Shown here one piece after another: positions 48,781-57,783 of a stretch of DNA of 64,000 bases. The number at the start of each line of letters is the position of its first letter. The first letter of the stretch is position 1. This DNA is from Pseudonocardia thermophila (GTDB lineage: Bacteria > Actinomycetota > Actinomycetes > Mycobacteriales > Pseudonocardiaceae). A program made the position numbers and the translations under genes. Under the pieces are notes generated by a model. The model was not told the DNA's origin. It saw nothing but the letters and a program-made list of their open reading frames with translations, and made no database searches. The stretch is from positions 248,001 to 312,000 of the forward strand of contig NZ_FRAP01000004.1 of assembly GCF_900142365.1 (NCBI RefSeq), written 5' to 3'.

Positions 48781-49731
48781 TCAACCGACGAGGATCGGCT
48801 TCGCGGCCGCTCGCCGCAATGCCCGGTACAGCACAGCGGGCTCGCCCAGACGGCGGCGCAGGGCCCGTTCGAGGCCCGCGATCGGGTACAGGTTCTGCGG
48901 GGCACGTGCGTCCTTGTACGCGGTGGAGGCGTAGCGGACGAGCGTCGCCTGGCTGAGCGCCGCCAACTCGACGGACGCCGGACCGGCCGGGGCCTCCACC
49001 CGCACGACACCCGCCCACGGGGCACCGGCCGCGCCGGGCAGCCGCAGGTACCAGGTGTGCCGCTCCCACGACGTGCCGAGTGCGAACACCGGCGTGCGCT
49101 GTCCCGGCTCCAGCGCCGCCACGACCCCGCCGAGCTGCGGCGGCAGGTAGTCGCTGCGGTGGCTCTTGACGAACCCGATCGCGCGCGGCAGGTGCGCCCG
49201 CCCGCGCAGCGGCCCGTCGACGACGAGCAGGTCACCGGCCTCCCCGACCCCTTCCCGGGCGCGCTCGGCCACCTCCAGCTCGACGTCGCCCAGCGCCCGC
49301 TGCAGCGCGAGCGTCAGCAGCTGCATCGGTGCGACGTCGGCCCGCTCGGCCGTCGGCACCGCCGTGTACGTGCCCGCGGACGTGACGATGTCGACGGCGT
49401 CCCGCGCCGTGGTGAACAGACCTCGGCGGACCTGCGGCACCACCAGGTGCGCGCCCTGGTCGGGGCAGCAGCACATGACACCGGCGGCGTACGACGCGCA
49501 CAGAGCGGGCGCGCTCTCCCTGCCCTGGTCCACCCACACCTGGGCGTCGACCCGCCGCACCCCGTCGACGAACAGCACCGCCGACGGCGGCACGACCGGC
49601 ACCGGATCGATCGGCGCCCACCGCGCGGCCGGCACCTCGACATCGGGATCGACCAGCGCCGACGACGCGCCCAGCTCGGTGTCGAGCCCCGTGCCGTAGC
49701 TCGGGTCCCACGGGTCGACGGTGAACTTCAC
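48781..49731 (-). CDS. NurA-like nuclease-domain protein
   Basis: A 316-residue protein that resembles the NurA 5'-3' nuclease domain. A-V-L-F-V-D-G-V-R-R-V-D near 52-63 is like the first metal-binding strand (D-G-S-x-R) of NurA, and a later L-L-V-V-D-G-P-L-R-G near 168 is the second Asp strand. Late F-V-K-S-H, W-Y-L-R-L and the final helices also fit. In archaea NurA works with the HerA ATPase on DNA ends; here the upstream overlapping genes are SbcC and SbcD (GTGA overlap at 49728-49731), so it may be a third subunit of that machine. Assignment by fold memory; moderate confidence. Confidence 0.6.
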   Translation of the reverse strand: MKFTVDPWDPSYGTGLDTELGASSALVDPDVEVPAARWAPIDPVPVVPPSAVLFVDGVRRVDAQVWVDQGRESAPALCASYAAGVMCCCPDQGAHLVVPQVRRGLFTTARDAVDIVTSAGTYTAVPTAERADVAPMQLLTLALQRALGDVELEVAERAREGVGEAGDLLVVDGPLRGRAHLPRAIGFVKSHRSDYLPPQLGGVVAALEPGQRTPVFALGTSWERHTWYLRLPGAAGAPWAGVVRVEAPAGPASVELAALSQATLVRYASTAYKDARAPQNLYPIAGLERALRRRLGEPAVLYRALRRAAAKPILVG

Positions 49732-52700
49732 GGACTCTCCCGCTCCACCGTGGCCGTGCGCTGGTCGCGCCGCACCGCGAACCGGACCGGCACCCGCTCG
49801 GCCAGCGCCGGCACGTGCGTGATCACCCCGACCATGCGGTCACCCGCGGCGGCGAGGTTCTCCAGCGTGCTCGCGACGACGTCGAGGTTGGTGTCGTCGA
49901 GGGTGCCGAAGCCCTCGTCCAGGAAGATCGACTCGAGGCGTGCGGCCCCGGTGGCGGCCAGGTTCGAGATCTGCGCGGACAGCGCCAGTGCGAGGGCCAG
50001 GCTGGCCTGGAACGTCTCCCCGCCGGACAGGGTCTTGACCGGACGGCGGGAGTCGGCGTCGGCGTGGTCGACGACGAGGAACTCGCCGTTGTCGTGGGTC
50101 AGCTCGAACTGCCCGCCCGAGAGCTCGGCCAGGCTCCGCGACGCATCGGTGACGAGCGCGTCGAGCGCCGAGGCCACGAGCCAGCGCGGGAACTGATCGG
50201 AGCGCAGCAGCCCGCCGAGCATCTTCGCGACCTGGTGCGCCTCCTCGGCGCGGTCCCGCTCGGCGACCAGATCGGCGACGGCCGCGCGGCGCTCCACGAT
50301 CCGCTCGTGCGCGGCCCGCGCCCGCGTGGCCCCGGTGGCCACCGCGGTGATCGCCCGGGTGGGCTCGGCCGCCAGCTCGTCGGCGAAACCGTCGGACTCG
50401 GCGATCACCCCGTGCTCGGCCAGCTCGGCGGTCAGCCGCCGGGCCAGCTCCCCCACCCGCTCCCGCGCCGCAGCGGCCGCCCGTTCCGCCGCCTCCACCT
50501 GCGCGGCCCGCTCGGCACGCGCGGTCTCCGCCCACCCGAGCAGCGCTGCCCACGCCTCCGGCAGCCCGCCGGCCGCCCCGTCCCCCTCGTCGAGTTCCGG
50601 CGCGCCGAGCGCGACGAGGGGGTCCCGGGCGGCGCGCAGGACCCGCCAGCCGGCCGCGACGGCGCGTTCGACGTCGGCCGCGGCGGTGTCGGCGATCCGC
50701 TGCTCGCGCCGCGCGGCACGCAGCTCGGCATCCGCGGCCTCCGCGGCCCGCTCGGCCGCGGTCACCCTGGCCAGCGCGGCCTGGGCCGCCTGCGGTGACG
50801 GGGCCCCGTCGAGCGCGGCCCGCAGCGCCTCGATCCGCCGCTCGATCGCAGCGACGGCAGCACGCGCCTCCTGCTCGGCCCGGGCGGCGGCGGTCTCCGC
50901 GCTGCGCCGCTCCGCGACGGCCCGCTCCGCTGCGCGCAGCGCCTCCTCCGCGCTGAACCGCTCCTGCTCGGCGGCGGCCGCGGCGGCGGTGGCCGCGGGC
51001 AGCTGCGCCTCCCGTTCGGCGGCTTCGGCGGCGGCCCACTCCAGCAGCGCCGCCCATCCGCTGAACGGGTCGTCCTCGGCGGCCGGGGCGCCGAACGGGA
51101 CCAGCGGGTCTCGGGCGGCGCGCAGCGCGGCGGCGGCCCGGGCGGCTTCGGCTCGCACGTCCTCGACGGCGGCGGCCGCGGTCGTGACGGCGGTGCGCGC
51201 GGCCGTCACCGCGACGGCGGCGCGCTGCTGCTCGGCTTCCACCCGGTCGAGCGCGGCGACGGCGGCGGCGTGCGCGGCCTCGGTGGTGATCCCGGTCTCG
51301 GCCAGGCCCGCCTGCAGCCGCTCCACGACGGCGGCCTGGCGGGTCACCTCCGCCTCTGCCCGGCTGAGCGCCGCGACGGCGGTGGCGTGCGCGGCCGTGG
51401 CTCGCTCGTGCTCCTGCTCGGCCGCGGAGAGGCGCGCCTCCGTGTCGGTCTCGGGAGCCTCGTCGGCGGGGGGCACCGTCGCGACGGTCTGCGCGCAGAC
51501 CGGGCACTCCTCCCCCGCCACGAGCGATGCGCGCAGCGTGGCCGCGAGCCCGGACCGGACGGCGGCGGTGTGCGCGGCGCGGGCGTGGTCGCGCCGCTCC
51601 CGGGCGGCGGTGACGGTGGTGGCGGCGGCGTCGACCGTTCGGCGGGCCTGCTCGACCGCGGCTGCAGCGGCCGTGTGCGCCTGCTCGGCAGCGGCCAGAT
51701 CGGCGAGGTCCCGGCGCACCCGGTCCAGCACGGCCCGCGGCAGCACGTCCGCTCCCGCGGCCCGGGCGGCCGCCTCGGCCCGCTCGGCGGCCGCCAGCTC
51801 GGCGACCGCCCGCTCGTGCTCACGGACGGCGGCCTCCTCGCGGCCGCGCAGCGCGTCGAGCCCCGCGGGCGCGGTCAGGCCGCGCAGCGCGGCGCGTTCT
51901 GCGCGCAACCGCTGGGCGTGCTCGTCCGCGCTGCGGTGCGCGGCCACGGCGGCGTCGACGGCGGCCCGCGCCGCGCTCTGCACGGCCAGTGCGTCGACCG
52001 CGTCCCGCTCCGCCACCGTGTACTCCGACGTCGCCTTGGCCAGCCGGTCCTGCGCGCCGGGCAGCTCCGCGACGGCGGCGGCCAACTCCTCGTGGTCGTG
52101 CAGCACCCGCTCCAGCCGGGCCCGGGGCGGCTCGGCGGCCAGCGCCGCGCGCGCTGCGGTGTCGGCCTCCTCCGCTCGGGCCAGCGCCGCGGCGGCTCTG
52201 CGCGCCGCCTCGACCGCCGACGCGCGCCGGGCGCCCAGCTCGGCGAGCCCTTCCGGTGCCCGCACCGCGGACAGCCGCGCGATCTCGTCGTGCAGCCGAT
52301 CGAGCCGCTCGGCGGCGCCGCGCTGCTCCGCGAGCGCCGCGGACAGCTCCGGCACCGCCGCGGCGACCCGCTCGGCCAGCGCTTCCAGCTCCGCCACCCG
52401 GGCCGCGGCCGCCTGCTCGGCCTCGGCGGTGGCGTCGGCGTACCCGGCCAGCTGCTCTTCCAGCACCTCGGCGCGCTGGCGCTGGGCCGCGGCCTCGGCG
52501 TTGGCCTCCTTCGCGATCCGCTCGTAGACGTCCAGGCCGAGCAGCCGGACCAGCTTCTCCTGCCGTTTGCGCGGCTCGGCGTGCAGGAACTCGGCGAACT
52601 CGCCCTGCGGCAGCACCACGCAGGTGCAGAAGTCGGCGAACGTGAGCCCGAGCAGCTGCGTGACCGCCGCGGTGGTGTCGCCCGCGCCGTCGGCGATCGG

Positions 52701-53072
52701 CTCGGTCTCCTCCTCCGCCGCGCCCGTGCCGGAGGGGTCGCGCAGCCGCTCCAGCCGCGCGCCGCGCACCGACACCGACCCGGACGCGGCCCGCCGCAGC
52801 TCCCGGGCGACGACGTAGCGATCGCCGCCCACGTCGAACACCAGCCGCACGGCGCCCCGGTTCTGGGTGGGGGCCAGCGCGTTGGCCACCGACCGCGGGT
52901 TGTCCCAGCGCGGCACGGAGCCGTAGAGGGCGAACGTGAGCGCGTCGATCACCGTGGACTTGCCCGACCCGGTGGGCCCGACCAGCGCGAAGTAGTCGGC
53001 GCCGGTGAAGTCGACGAGGGTGTGCTCGCGGAACGCCGCGAACCCCGTCATCTCCAGCAGGACCGGCCTCAT
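49728..53072 (-). CDS. sbcC: SbcC, SMC-like ATPase of the SbcCD nuclease
   Basis: An 1114-residue protein. The N-terminal Walker A is G-P-T-G-S-G-K-S-T-V-I-D at about 32-43. Two long Ala/Glu/Arg coiled-coil arms surround a zinc hook C-P-V-C near residues 522-525. The C-terminal signature L-S-G-G-E-T-F-Q and Walker B F-L-D-E-G-F-G-T-L-D complete the ABC head. SbcC holds DNA ends and gates SbcD. ATG 53072 overlaps the sbcD stop, and the 3' end overlaps the NurA-like start. The third-position GC of the arms is extreme, which explains the long opposite-strand reading frames, none of which is a gene. Confidence 0.95.
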   Translation of the reverse strand: MRPVLLEMTGFAAFREHTLVDFTGADYFALVGPTGSGKSTVIDALTFALYGSVPRWDNPRSVANALAPTQNRGAVRLVFDVGGDRYVVARELRRAASGSVSVRGARLERLRDPSGTGAAEEETEPIADGAGDTTAAVTQLLGLTFADFCTCVVLPQGEFAEFLHAEPRKRQEKLVRLLGLDVYERIAKEANAEAAAQRQRAEVLEEQLAGYADATAEAEQAAAARVAELEALAERVAAAVPELSAALAEQRGAAERLDRLHDEIARLSAVRAPEGLAELGARRASAVEAARRAAAALARAEEADTAARAALAAEPPRARLERVLHDHEELAAAVAELPGAQDRLAKATSEYTVAERDAVDALAVQSAARAAVDAAVAAHRSADEHAQRLRAERAALRGLTAPAGLDALRGREEAAVREHERAVAELAAAERAEAAARAAGADVLPRAVLDRVRRDLADLAAAEQAHTAAAAAVEQARRTVDAAATTVTAARERRDHARAAHTAAVRSGLAATLRASLVAGEECPVCAQTVATVPPADEAPETDTEARLSAAEQEHERATAAHATAVAALSRAEAEVTRQAAVVERLQAGLAETGITTEAAHAAAVAALDRVEAEQQRAAVAVTAARTAVTTAAAAVEDVRAEAARAAAALRAARDPLVPFGAPAAEDDPFSGWAALLEWAAAEAAEREAQLPAATAAAAAAEQERFSAEEALRAAERAVAERRSAETAAARAEQEARAAVAAIERRIEALRAALDGAPSPQAAQAALARVTAAERAAEAADAELRAARREQRIADTAAADVERAVAAGWRVLRAARDPLVALGAPELDEGDGAAGGLPEAWAALLGWAETARAERAAQVEAAERAAAAARERVGELARRLTAELAEHGVIAESDGFADELAAEPTRAITAVATGATRARAAHERIVERRAAVADLVAERDRAEEAHQVAKMLGGLLRSDQFPRWLVASALDALVTDASRSLAELSGGQFELTHDNGEFLVVDHADADSRRPVKTLSGGETFQASLALALALSAQISNLAATGAARLESIFLDEGFGTLDDTNLDVVASTLENLAAAGDRMVGVITHVPALAERVPVRFAVRRDQRTATVERESP

Positions 53073-54226
53073 CCACCCGCCACCTTGTCGTGCAGCCTGC
53101 GGAACAGCTCCTCGACGCGGGGGTCCTCGACCGAGCGGGTACCGAGGTACTCGTGGAACAACTGGGCCGGCGTCGCCGCGGCGGTGCTGGGCCGCGACCG
53201 CGCGGGGGTGACCGGAGCGGCGAACTCGGGATCGATGCGCACCTCGAGCGCGTTCGGGAGCACCGCCGTCACCTCCTCCCGCAGGCCGGCCCGCGCCGGC
53301 TCCTTGACGTACACCCGCAACCAGTCGTCGCCGACGGTATCGGCGAGTTCCGACAGTTCCGCGACGGTGCCGCGCACGGTCCGCAGGCGCCGCCCCGACG
53401 TGATCGGGATGTCGGTGACGGTCGCCGGCACGCCAGGCGCGGCCTCCACCAGGCAGACGACGGGGGCGTTGTCCTGCTCTCCGAAGTCGACCGCGAGCGG
53501 CGCCCCGCTGTAGTGCACCGGCGCCGGGGCGGGCAGCTGCTGGCGGCGGTGCAGGTGCCCGAGCGCCACGTAGTGCGCCTCCACCGGGAAGATGGTCGCC
53601 GGCACCGCGTACTCGAAGATCGTCTGCGCGGCCCGCTCGCCGCCGCCGAGCTTCCCGTCGAGCACGGTCAGGTGGCTCATCACGATGTTGACGGCGTCGT
53701 CGCGGAACCCGCTGGTCAGCGACTTGAGCACGGCACGCAGCTGCTGGTCGTAGGTCCCGGTGTTCTCCGCGGCCGTGTGCGTGATCAGGTCGACGGCGCG
53801 CACCGCGTAGCGCTGCGACAGGAACGGCAGCACCGCCAGCGTGCCGCGCTCGCCGGTGCCCCGCGCGGTGAACTCGATCAGCCCGCCGCGGTCGGCCGTG
53901 CGCACCGAGCCGACCAGGGTGATCCCGGCGGCGTTCGCGAGCGGGCGGTAGGCGTCGATCATCGACGGGTTGTCGTGGTTGCCGGCGATCGCGTAGACCT
54001 CGGCGCCCGTGCTGGCCAGCCCCATCAACGTGCGCACGACGAGGTGCTGGGCCTGCGCGGACGGTGCGGCGGAGTCGTAGAGATCGCCCGCGACGAGGAC
54101 CGCGTCGGGCTCGTGCTCGCGGGCGATCGCCACGATCTCCCGCAGCACCTGCTCCTGCTCGTCGAGCCGGCTCCGGCCCTTGAGGGTCTTGCCGACGTGC
54201 CAGTCGGACGTGTGCAGCAGTCGCAT
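53069..54226 (-). CDS. sbcD: SbcD, Mn-dependent exonuclease subunit
   Basis: A 385-residue calcineurin-like phosphoesterase. Metal motifs: L-H-T-S-D-W-H-V-G at 4-12, V-A-G-D-L-Y-D at 45-51, I-A-G-N-H-D at 79-84, then M-S-H-L and A-L-G-H-L-H-R, which complete the two-metal centre. With SbcC it forms the bacterial Mre11-Rad50 complex that opens hairpins and blocked ends. It is first in an overlapping sbcD-sbcC-nurA-like operon. A TACGAT box 8 nt before the ATG suggests a leaderless start at 54226. Confidence 0.95.
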   Translation of the reverse strand: MRLLHTSDWHVGKTLKGRSRLDEQEQVLREIVAIAREHEPDAVLVAGDLYDSAAPSAQAQHLVVRTLMGLASTGAEVYAIAGNHDNPSMIDAYRPLANAAGITLVGSVRTADRGGLIEFTARGTGERGTLAVLPFLSQRYAVRAVDLITHTAAENTGTYDQQLRAVLKSLTSGFRDDAVNIVMSHLTVLDGKLGGGERAAQTIFEYAVPATIFPVEAHYVALGHLHRRQQLPAPAPVHYSGAPLAVDFGEQDNAPVVCLVEAAPGVPATVTDIPITSGRRLRTVRGTVAELSELADTVGDDWLRVYVKEPARAGLREEVTAVLPNALEVRIDPEFAAPVTPARSRPSTAAATPAQLFHEYLGTRSVEDPRVEELFRRLHDKVAGG

Positions 54227-54234
54227 CGCGCGCC

Positions 54235-54240
54235 ATCGTA
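54235..54240 (-). promoter_or_regulatory. Leaderless -10 box of the sbcD operon
   Basis: TACGAT on the minus strand ends 8 nt before the sbcD ATG. The longer reading upstream to 55087 is therefore not used. Confidence 0.45.
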
Positions 54241-54334
54241 TGGGCCGGCACCGACACGGTCGCGGAGGCGCCCCGTGGGCGGCGGTGGGCGGTCGGTTCG
54301 CTAGCGTCGGCGGCGCGGAACGGGAGGAGGCAGC

Positions 54335-54784
54335 GTGCCGGTCGTGCAGATCTGGACCGACGGCGCGTGCAGCGGCAACCCCGGCCCCGGTGGCTGGGGC
54401 GCGGTGCTGCGCTACGGCACCGCGGAGAAGGAGCTGTACGGCGGGGAGGGCGGCGCCACCACGAACAACCGGATGGAGCTGACCGCGCCGATCAAGGCGC
54501 TGGAGACGCTCACCCGCCCCTCCGTGGTGGAGATCTGGACCGACTCGACGTACGTGCGCAACGGGATCACCAGCTGGCTGCCGAAGTGGAAGGCCAACGG
54601 CTGGACGACCGCGGCGCGCACCCCGGTCAAGAACGCCGATCTGTGGCGGCGGCTCGACGAGGCGGCCGCTCGGCACACCGTGTCGTGGCACTGGGTGAAG
54701 GGCCACAACGGCCACCCGGAGAACGAACGGGCGGACCGCCTGGCCCTGCGCGGGCTCGAGGAGGCCCGCCGCGAGCGGAGCTAG
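54335..54784 (+). CDS. rnhA: Ribonuclease HI
   Basis: A 149-residue type 1 RNase H. Catalytic residues of the DEDD set are visible: Asp9 (T-D-G-A-C-S-G-N-P), Glu48 (M-E-L-T-A), Asp70 (T-D-S-T-Y-V) and the late Asp in N-E-R-A-D. The basic protrusion W-K-A-N-G-W-T is present as in E. coli. It cleaves RNA in RNA:DNA hybrids. A GGGAGGAGG ribosome site lies 4 nt before the GTG at 54335. It is divergent from sbcD, and its stop overlaps by 4 bp the convergent membrane-anchored gene. Confidence 0.96.
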   Translation: MPVVQIWTDGACSGNPGPGGWGAVLRYGTAEKELYGGEGGATTNNRMELTAPIKALETLTRPSVVEIWTDSTYVRNGITSWLPKWKANGWTTAARTPVKNADLWRRLDEAAARHTVSWHWVKGHNGHPENERADRLALRGLEEARRERS

Positions 54785-55098
54785 AACACCAGCAGCGTCA
54801 CGACGAGCAGCACGGCCACCAGCCCGGCGCCGAGCACCACGGCGGTGACCCGGTCGAGCGCGGGCCGGCGCGTCGACGGGAGGGCCAGCTCCTCGACCAG
54901 CACCGGGTTGGGCGGGCGGACCCGCTGCAGCGGCACGGTCACCGGCGCATCCTCGTCCGGTGGGGCACAGCGCTGCGCGGGGATGAGTGCTACCAGGTTC
55001 GCCGGGATCGGCTCGGTGGCCGGTTCGCCTCCGTCCGGGTGGCCCTGTGCGGGGATCACGTTGATCTGTTCGGCTGGTCGGCCGCACCCGTTACACAC
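54781..55098 (-). CDS. Small C-terminally membrane-anchored protein
   Basis: A 105-residue protein with an N-terminal C-N-G-C-G (possible metal site, with few other ligands), a polar Pro-rich middle (I-P-A-Q-G-H-P-D-G) and one C-terminal hydrophobic helix [15 protein letters not shown] near 84-105. This would be a tail-anchored cytoplasmic protein. The start is GTG 55098. I do not recognise the family. It lies 17 bp downstream of the frameshifted MFS gene on the same strand and may once have been co-transcribed with it. Confidence 0.55.
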   Translation of the reverse strand: MCNGCGRPAEQINVIPAQGHPDGGEPATEPIPANLVALIPAQRCAPPDEDAPVTVPLQRVRPPNPVLVEELALPSTRRPALDRVTAVVLGAGLVAVLLVVTLLVF

Positions 55099-55115
55099 CC
55101 TGGGTCACCGACCGG

Positions 55116-56308
55116 CTACCGCACGGAGCGAATGCGGTAGACCAGCACGGCCCCGACCGCCCCGACGACGGCGGGCACCCCGCACAGCGCCGCGTACCCG
55201 CCGGGCCCGGTGACCAGCGCCGCCGCCACGACCGGCGCGAGCACCTGCGGCAGCGAGCTGGCGATGTTGAGCACACCGAGGTCGCGGGCCCGGTCGGCCG
55301 CCGCCGGCAGCACCTGGGTGAGCAGGGCGAAGTCGACCGCGGAGCAGGTGTCGAAGCCCAGCCCGAGCAGCACGGCCGCGACCAGCACCCCGCTCCAGGT
55401 CAGCCAGCACGCCATGAGCACCGCGGCGCAGGCCATCAGCAGCGCACCGCCGCAGACGAACGCCCGCCTGCGGCCCAGCCGGTCCGACGCGATCCCGGAC
55501 ACCAGCGACGCGACGAGCACCGCCGCCAGGTTCACGCCGGTCGCGATCGTCACGGCCGTCTTCGAACCGGCCACGTGCACGACGTCGGCGAGGAAGTACA
55601 GGTACGGCAGCGCGATCGCGGTGCCCAGGTCGACCAGGAACCGGGTGACCCACGCCCACCCGGAGTCGGGGTGGCGGCGCGGGTCGATCCAGAAGCCGGC
55701 GAGGAACGAGCGCCACTCGGAGCGGGTCGGCGCCACCGGCCGGGCCCGCGGCCGGCTCAGCACGAACGGCAGCCCGGCCAGCAGCAGGAACGCAGCGCAG
55801 CCGAGGTACCCGGGGGCGGCGGCGTCGCCGAGGTGGGCCAGACGGGTGTCGATCGCGACCCCGACGATCAGCGCGAGCCCGGACCAGCCGGCCGCGGTGC
55901 CGCGCTGCCGCACCGGCACCTGATCGGGGACGGTGGCCGAGGGCGCGGCGTGGGCAGCGTTGAGCGCGGCCTGCACGACGCACCACCCGAGCACCGGCCA
56001 CCAGCGACGCGCCCCGGCGAGCAGCACCAGCCCGGCCGCACCGCCGGCGAACCCGGCCGCGACCCACGGCACGCGCCCGCCGAACCGGGACCTCGCGCGG
56101 TCGCAGAGCGCGCCGAACACCGGGTTGGCCACCAGCGAGGCCGCCGCGCCCAGACCGAGCACCAGCGCGAGCGCACCCTCCTTGCCGGGCCCGGCCACCG
56201 CTTCGGCCTGCATCGGCAGCAGCACCTGGATCGCCCGAACAGGCCGGCGAACAGGCCCACCCACGCCGGCGCGAACCGCAGGATCCACCGGCCGCGGACG
56301 GGCTGCAC
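55116..56308 (-). pseudogene. MFS transporter with a frameshift near the 5' end
   Basis: The body (56234 down to 55116) encodes about ten transmembrane helices of an MFS permease, with D-R-L-G-R-R-R as the central-loop motif. The first helix is in another frame: from GTG 56308 it reads R-W-I-L-R-F-A-P-A-W-V-G-L-F-A-G-L-F-G, and the frame shifts at the GGG run (56234-56236), after which A-I-Q-V-L-L-P-M-Q continues normally. One missing G explains it, so this is either a recent inactivation or a sequence error. The body resembles the sugar:cation symporter/permease type without a clear substrate. Upstream in-frame sequence to 56657 is not protein-like. Confidence 0.75.
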
Positions 56309-56469
56309 CGGTTCGTCGATCAGCTGCTGAGACGGGTGACCGCCTCAGCGCCCACCGGTCACCACCCGTCCTCGTGCACGGCCCCATCGTCGCGAACGGG
56401 CCCGGCCACGGCGAACGCAAGCGAGCGGGCGCTTGCGGCGGCCCCGGTCGCGTCGGGGACGATCCCCTG

Positions 56470-57630
56470 GTGACCAGCACCCGCGTCCAGGCCCGTGGCG
56501 CGGACCTGCGCGCATGGACCACCCGGCTCGCCCCGGCCGCTGTGTACCTCGCGGTGCGCGGCGTCGGACTGGTGGTGCTGGCGATCATGGCCGCCCACGA
56601 CGGCACGACGCTCGTGGAGCGGCTCACCAGCTGGGACGGCGCCTGGCTGCTCTCCATCGCCCGGCACGGTTACACCGACCTGCCCGCCGACCACGTCGAC
56701 GCGTTCGGCAACCGCACCCCGGTCACCCCGTACGGCTTCTTCCCCGGCTATCCGCTGCTCGTGTCCGCGGTCGGGTCCCTGACCGGTGGCGACCTCGTGG
56801 CCGCCGGCCTGGTGGTGTCGCTCGTCGCCGGGATCGGGTCCGCGTACGGGCTCACCGCGCTCGCCGCCGCGGTGCCCGGCGGCTCGCGGCGGGCCGGGCT
56901 GGCGCTGGTGGCGCTGTTCGCGGCGATGCCGATGGGTGTGGTGCTGTCGATGGCCTACACGGAGGCGCTGTTCTGCGCGCTCGCCGTGTGGGCGCTGGTG
57001 GGCGTGCTGCGCGAGGACTGGCTGCTGGCCGGGGTGTGCGCATTCGGCGCGGGGCTGGTGCGGCCCACCGGCAACGCGGTGGCCGCCGCCGTCGTGCTCG
57101 CCGCGCTGGCCGCGGTCGTGGCGCGCCGCGGCGGCTGGCGGCCGTGGGCCGGCGCGCTGCTCGCCGGGGCGGGCATCCTCGGCTACCTCGCCTACGTCGG
57201 CGTGCAGGCGGGCAGCTGGGACGGCTGGTTCCGCATCCAGCGCGAGGGCTGGGGCTGGTACTTCGACGGCGGCCGCGGCACCGCGGACTTCGTGGCCGGC
57301 GTGCTCGGCGGCGGGGACCGGCTGTTCGACGTCGTCGTCGTGGCGGCGCTGATCGCGACGATCGTGCTGTTCGTGATCTGCGCGGCGATGCGGCTGCCCT
57401 GGCCGCTGCTGGTGTACGCGCTGGTCGTGCTGGTGACGGTGTGGGGCACCGAGGGTCTGATGAACGCCAAGCTGCGGCTGCTCGTGCCGGCGTTCGTGCT
57501 GCTCGTGCCGGTGGCGATCGGGCTGGCGCGGCGGCGGACGAGCACCGTGGTGGCGGTGCTGACCGGGCTCGCGCTCGCATCCGCGTGGTACGGCGGCTAC
57601 GCCCTCACGATCTGGCCGTACGCGGTGTAG
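56470..57630 (+). CDS. PIG-V-like integral membrane mannosyltransferase
   Basis: A 386-residue protein with about nine hydrophobic segments. S-W-D-G-A-W-L-L-S-I-A-R-H-G-Y (near 52-66) is the luminal-loop motif of the PIG-V/Gpi18 and related actinobacterial glycosyltransferases, which use polyprenyl-phosphate sugars. The next loop F-F-P-G-Y-P-L-L and a later R-P-T-G-N-A-V-A match as well. The donor is probably polyprenyl-phosphomannose, but the acceptor (a lipid or cell-wall glycan) is unknown. GTG 56470 is the best start. It is divergent from the MFS gene. Confidence 0.8.
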   Translation: MTSTRVQARGADLRAWTTRLAPAAVYLAVRGVGLVVLAIMAAHDGTTLVERLTSWDGAWLLSIARHGYTDLPADHVDAFGNRTPVTPYGFFPGYPLLVSAVGSLTGGDLVAAGLVVSLVAGIGSAYGLTALAAAVPGGSRRAGLALVALFAAMPMGVVLSMAYTEALFCALAVWALVGVLREDWLLAGVCAFGAGLVRPTGNAVAAAVVLAALAAVVARRGGWRPWAGALLAGAGILGYLAYVGVQAGSWDGWFRIQREGWGWYFDGGRGTADFVAGVLGGGDRLFDVVVVAALIATIVLFVICAAMRLPWPLLVYALVVLVTVWGTEGLMNAKLRLLVPAFVLLVPVAIGLARRRTSTVVAVLTGLALASAWYGGYALTIWPYAV

Positions 57631-57783
57631 GTGGCGGCCGGCTCGGGGAGTCGCGGGAAGGCGCAGCCTTGATGGCGCCCGGCTCCCTCGTCGCCGAGCG
57701 CGGCTCCTGCGCTCCTGAACGACCGCCGTGGCCACCTCCCGGTAGTGCTCGGGCCCGGTGCGGTGAGGTGCGGCTGCGCCACC
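57631..57783. other. Gene-free segment sharing blocks with 10.4-10.8 kb
   Basis: No gene is seen. 57680-57706 (CGGCTCCCTCGTCGCCGAGC and more) and 57730-57773 (CACCTCCCGGTAGTGCTCGG and more) match, in reverse orientation, 10743-10770 and 10461-10498. Block order is the same in both, so it is a related degraded element. Confidence 0.6.

Noticed and set aside
49815..53513. Long plus-strand reading frames opposite sbcC (up to about 750 codons)
   Set aside because: Extreme third-position GC of sbcC keeps the opposite frames open. Their proteins are Ser/Ala/Arg low-complexity runs with no motif, whereas the minus frame has a full SbcC.
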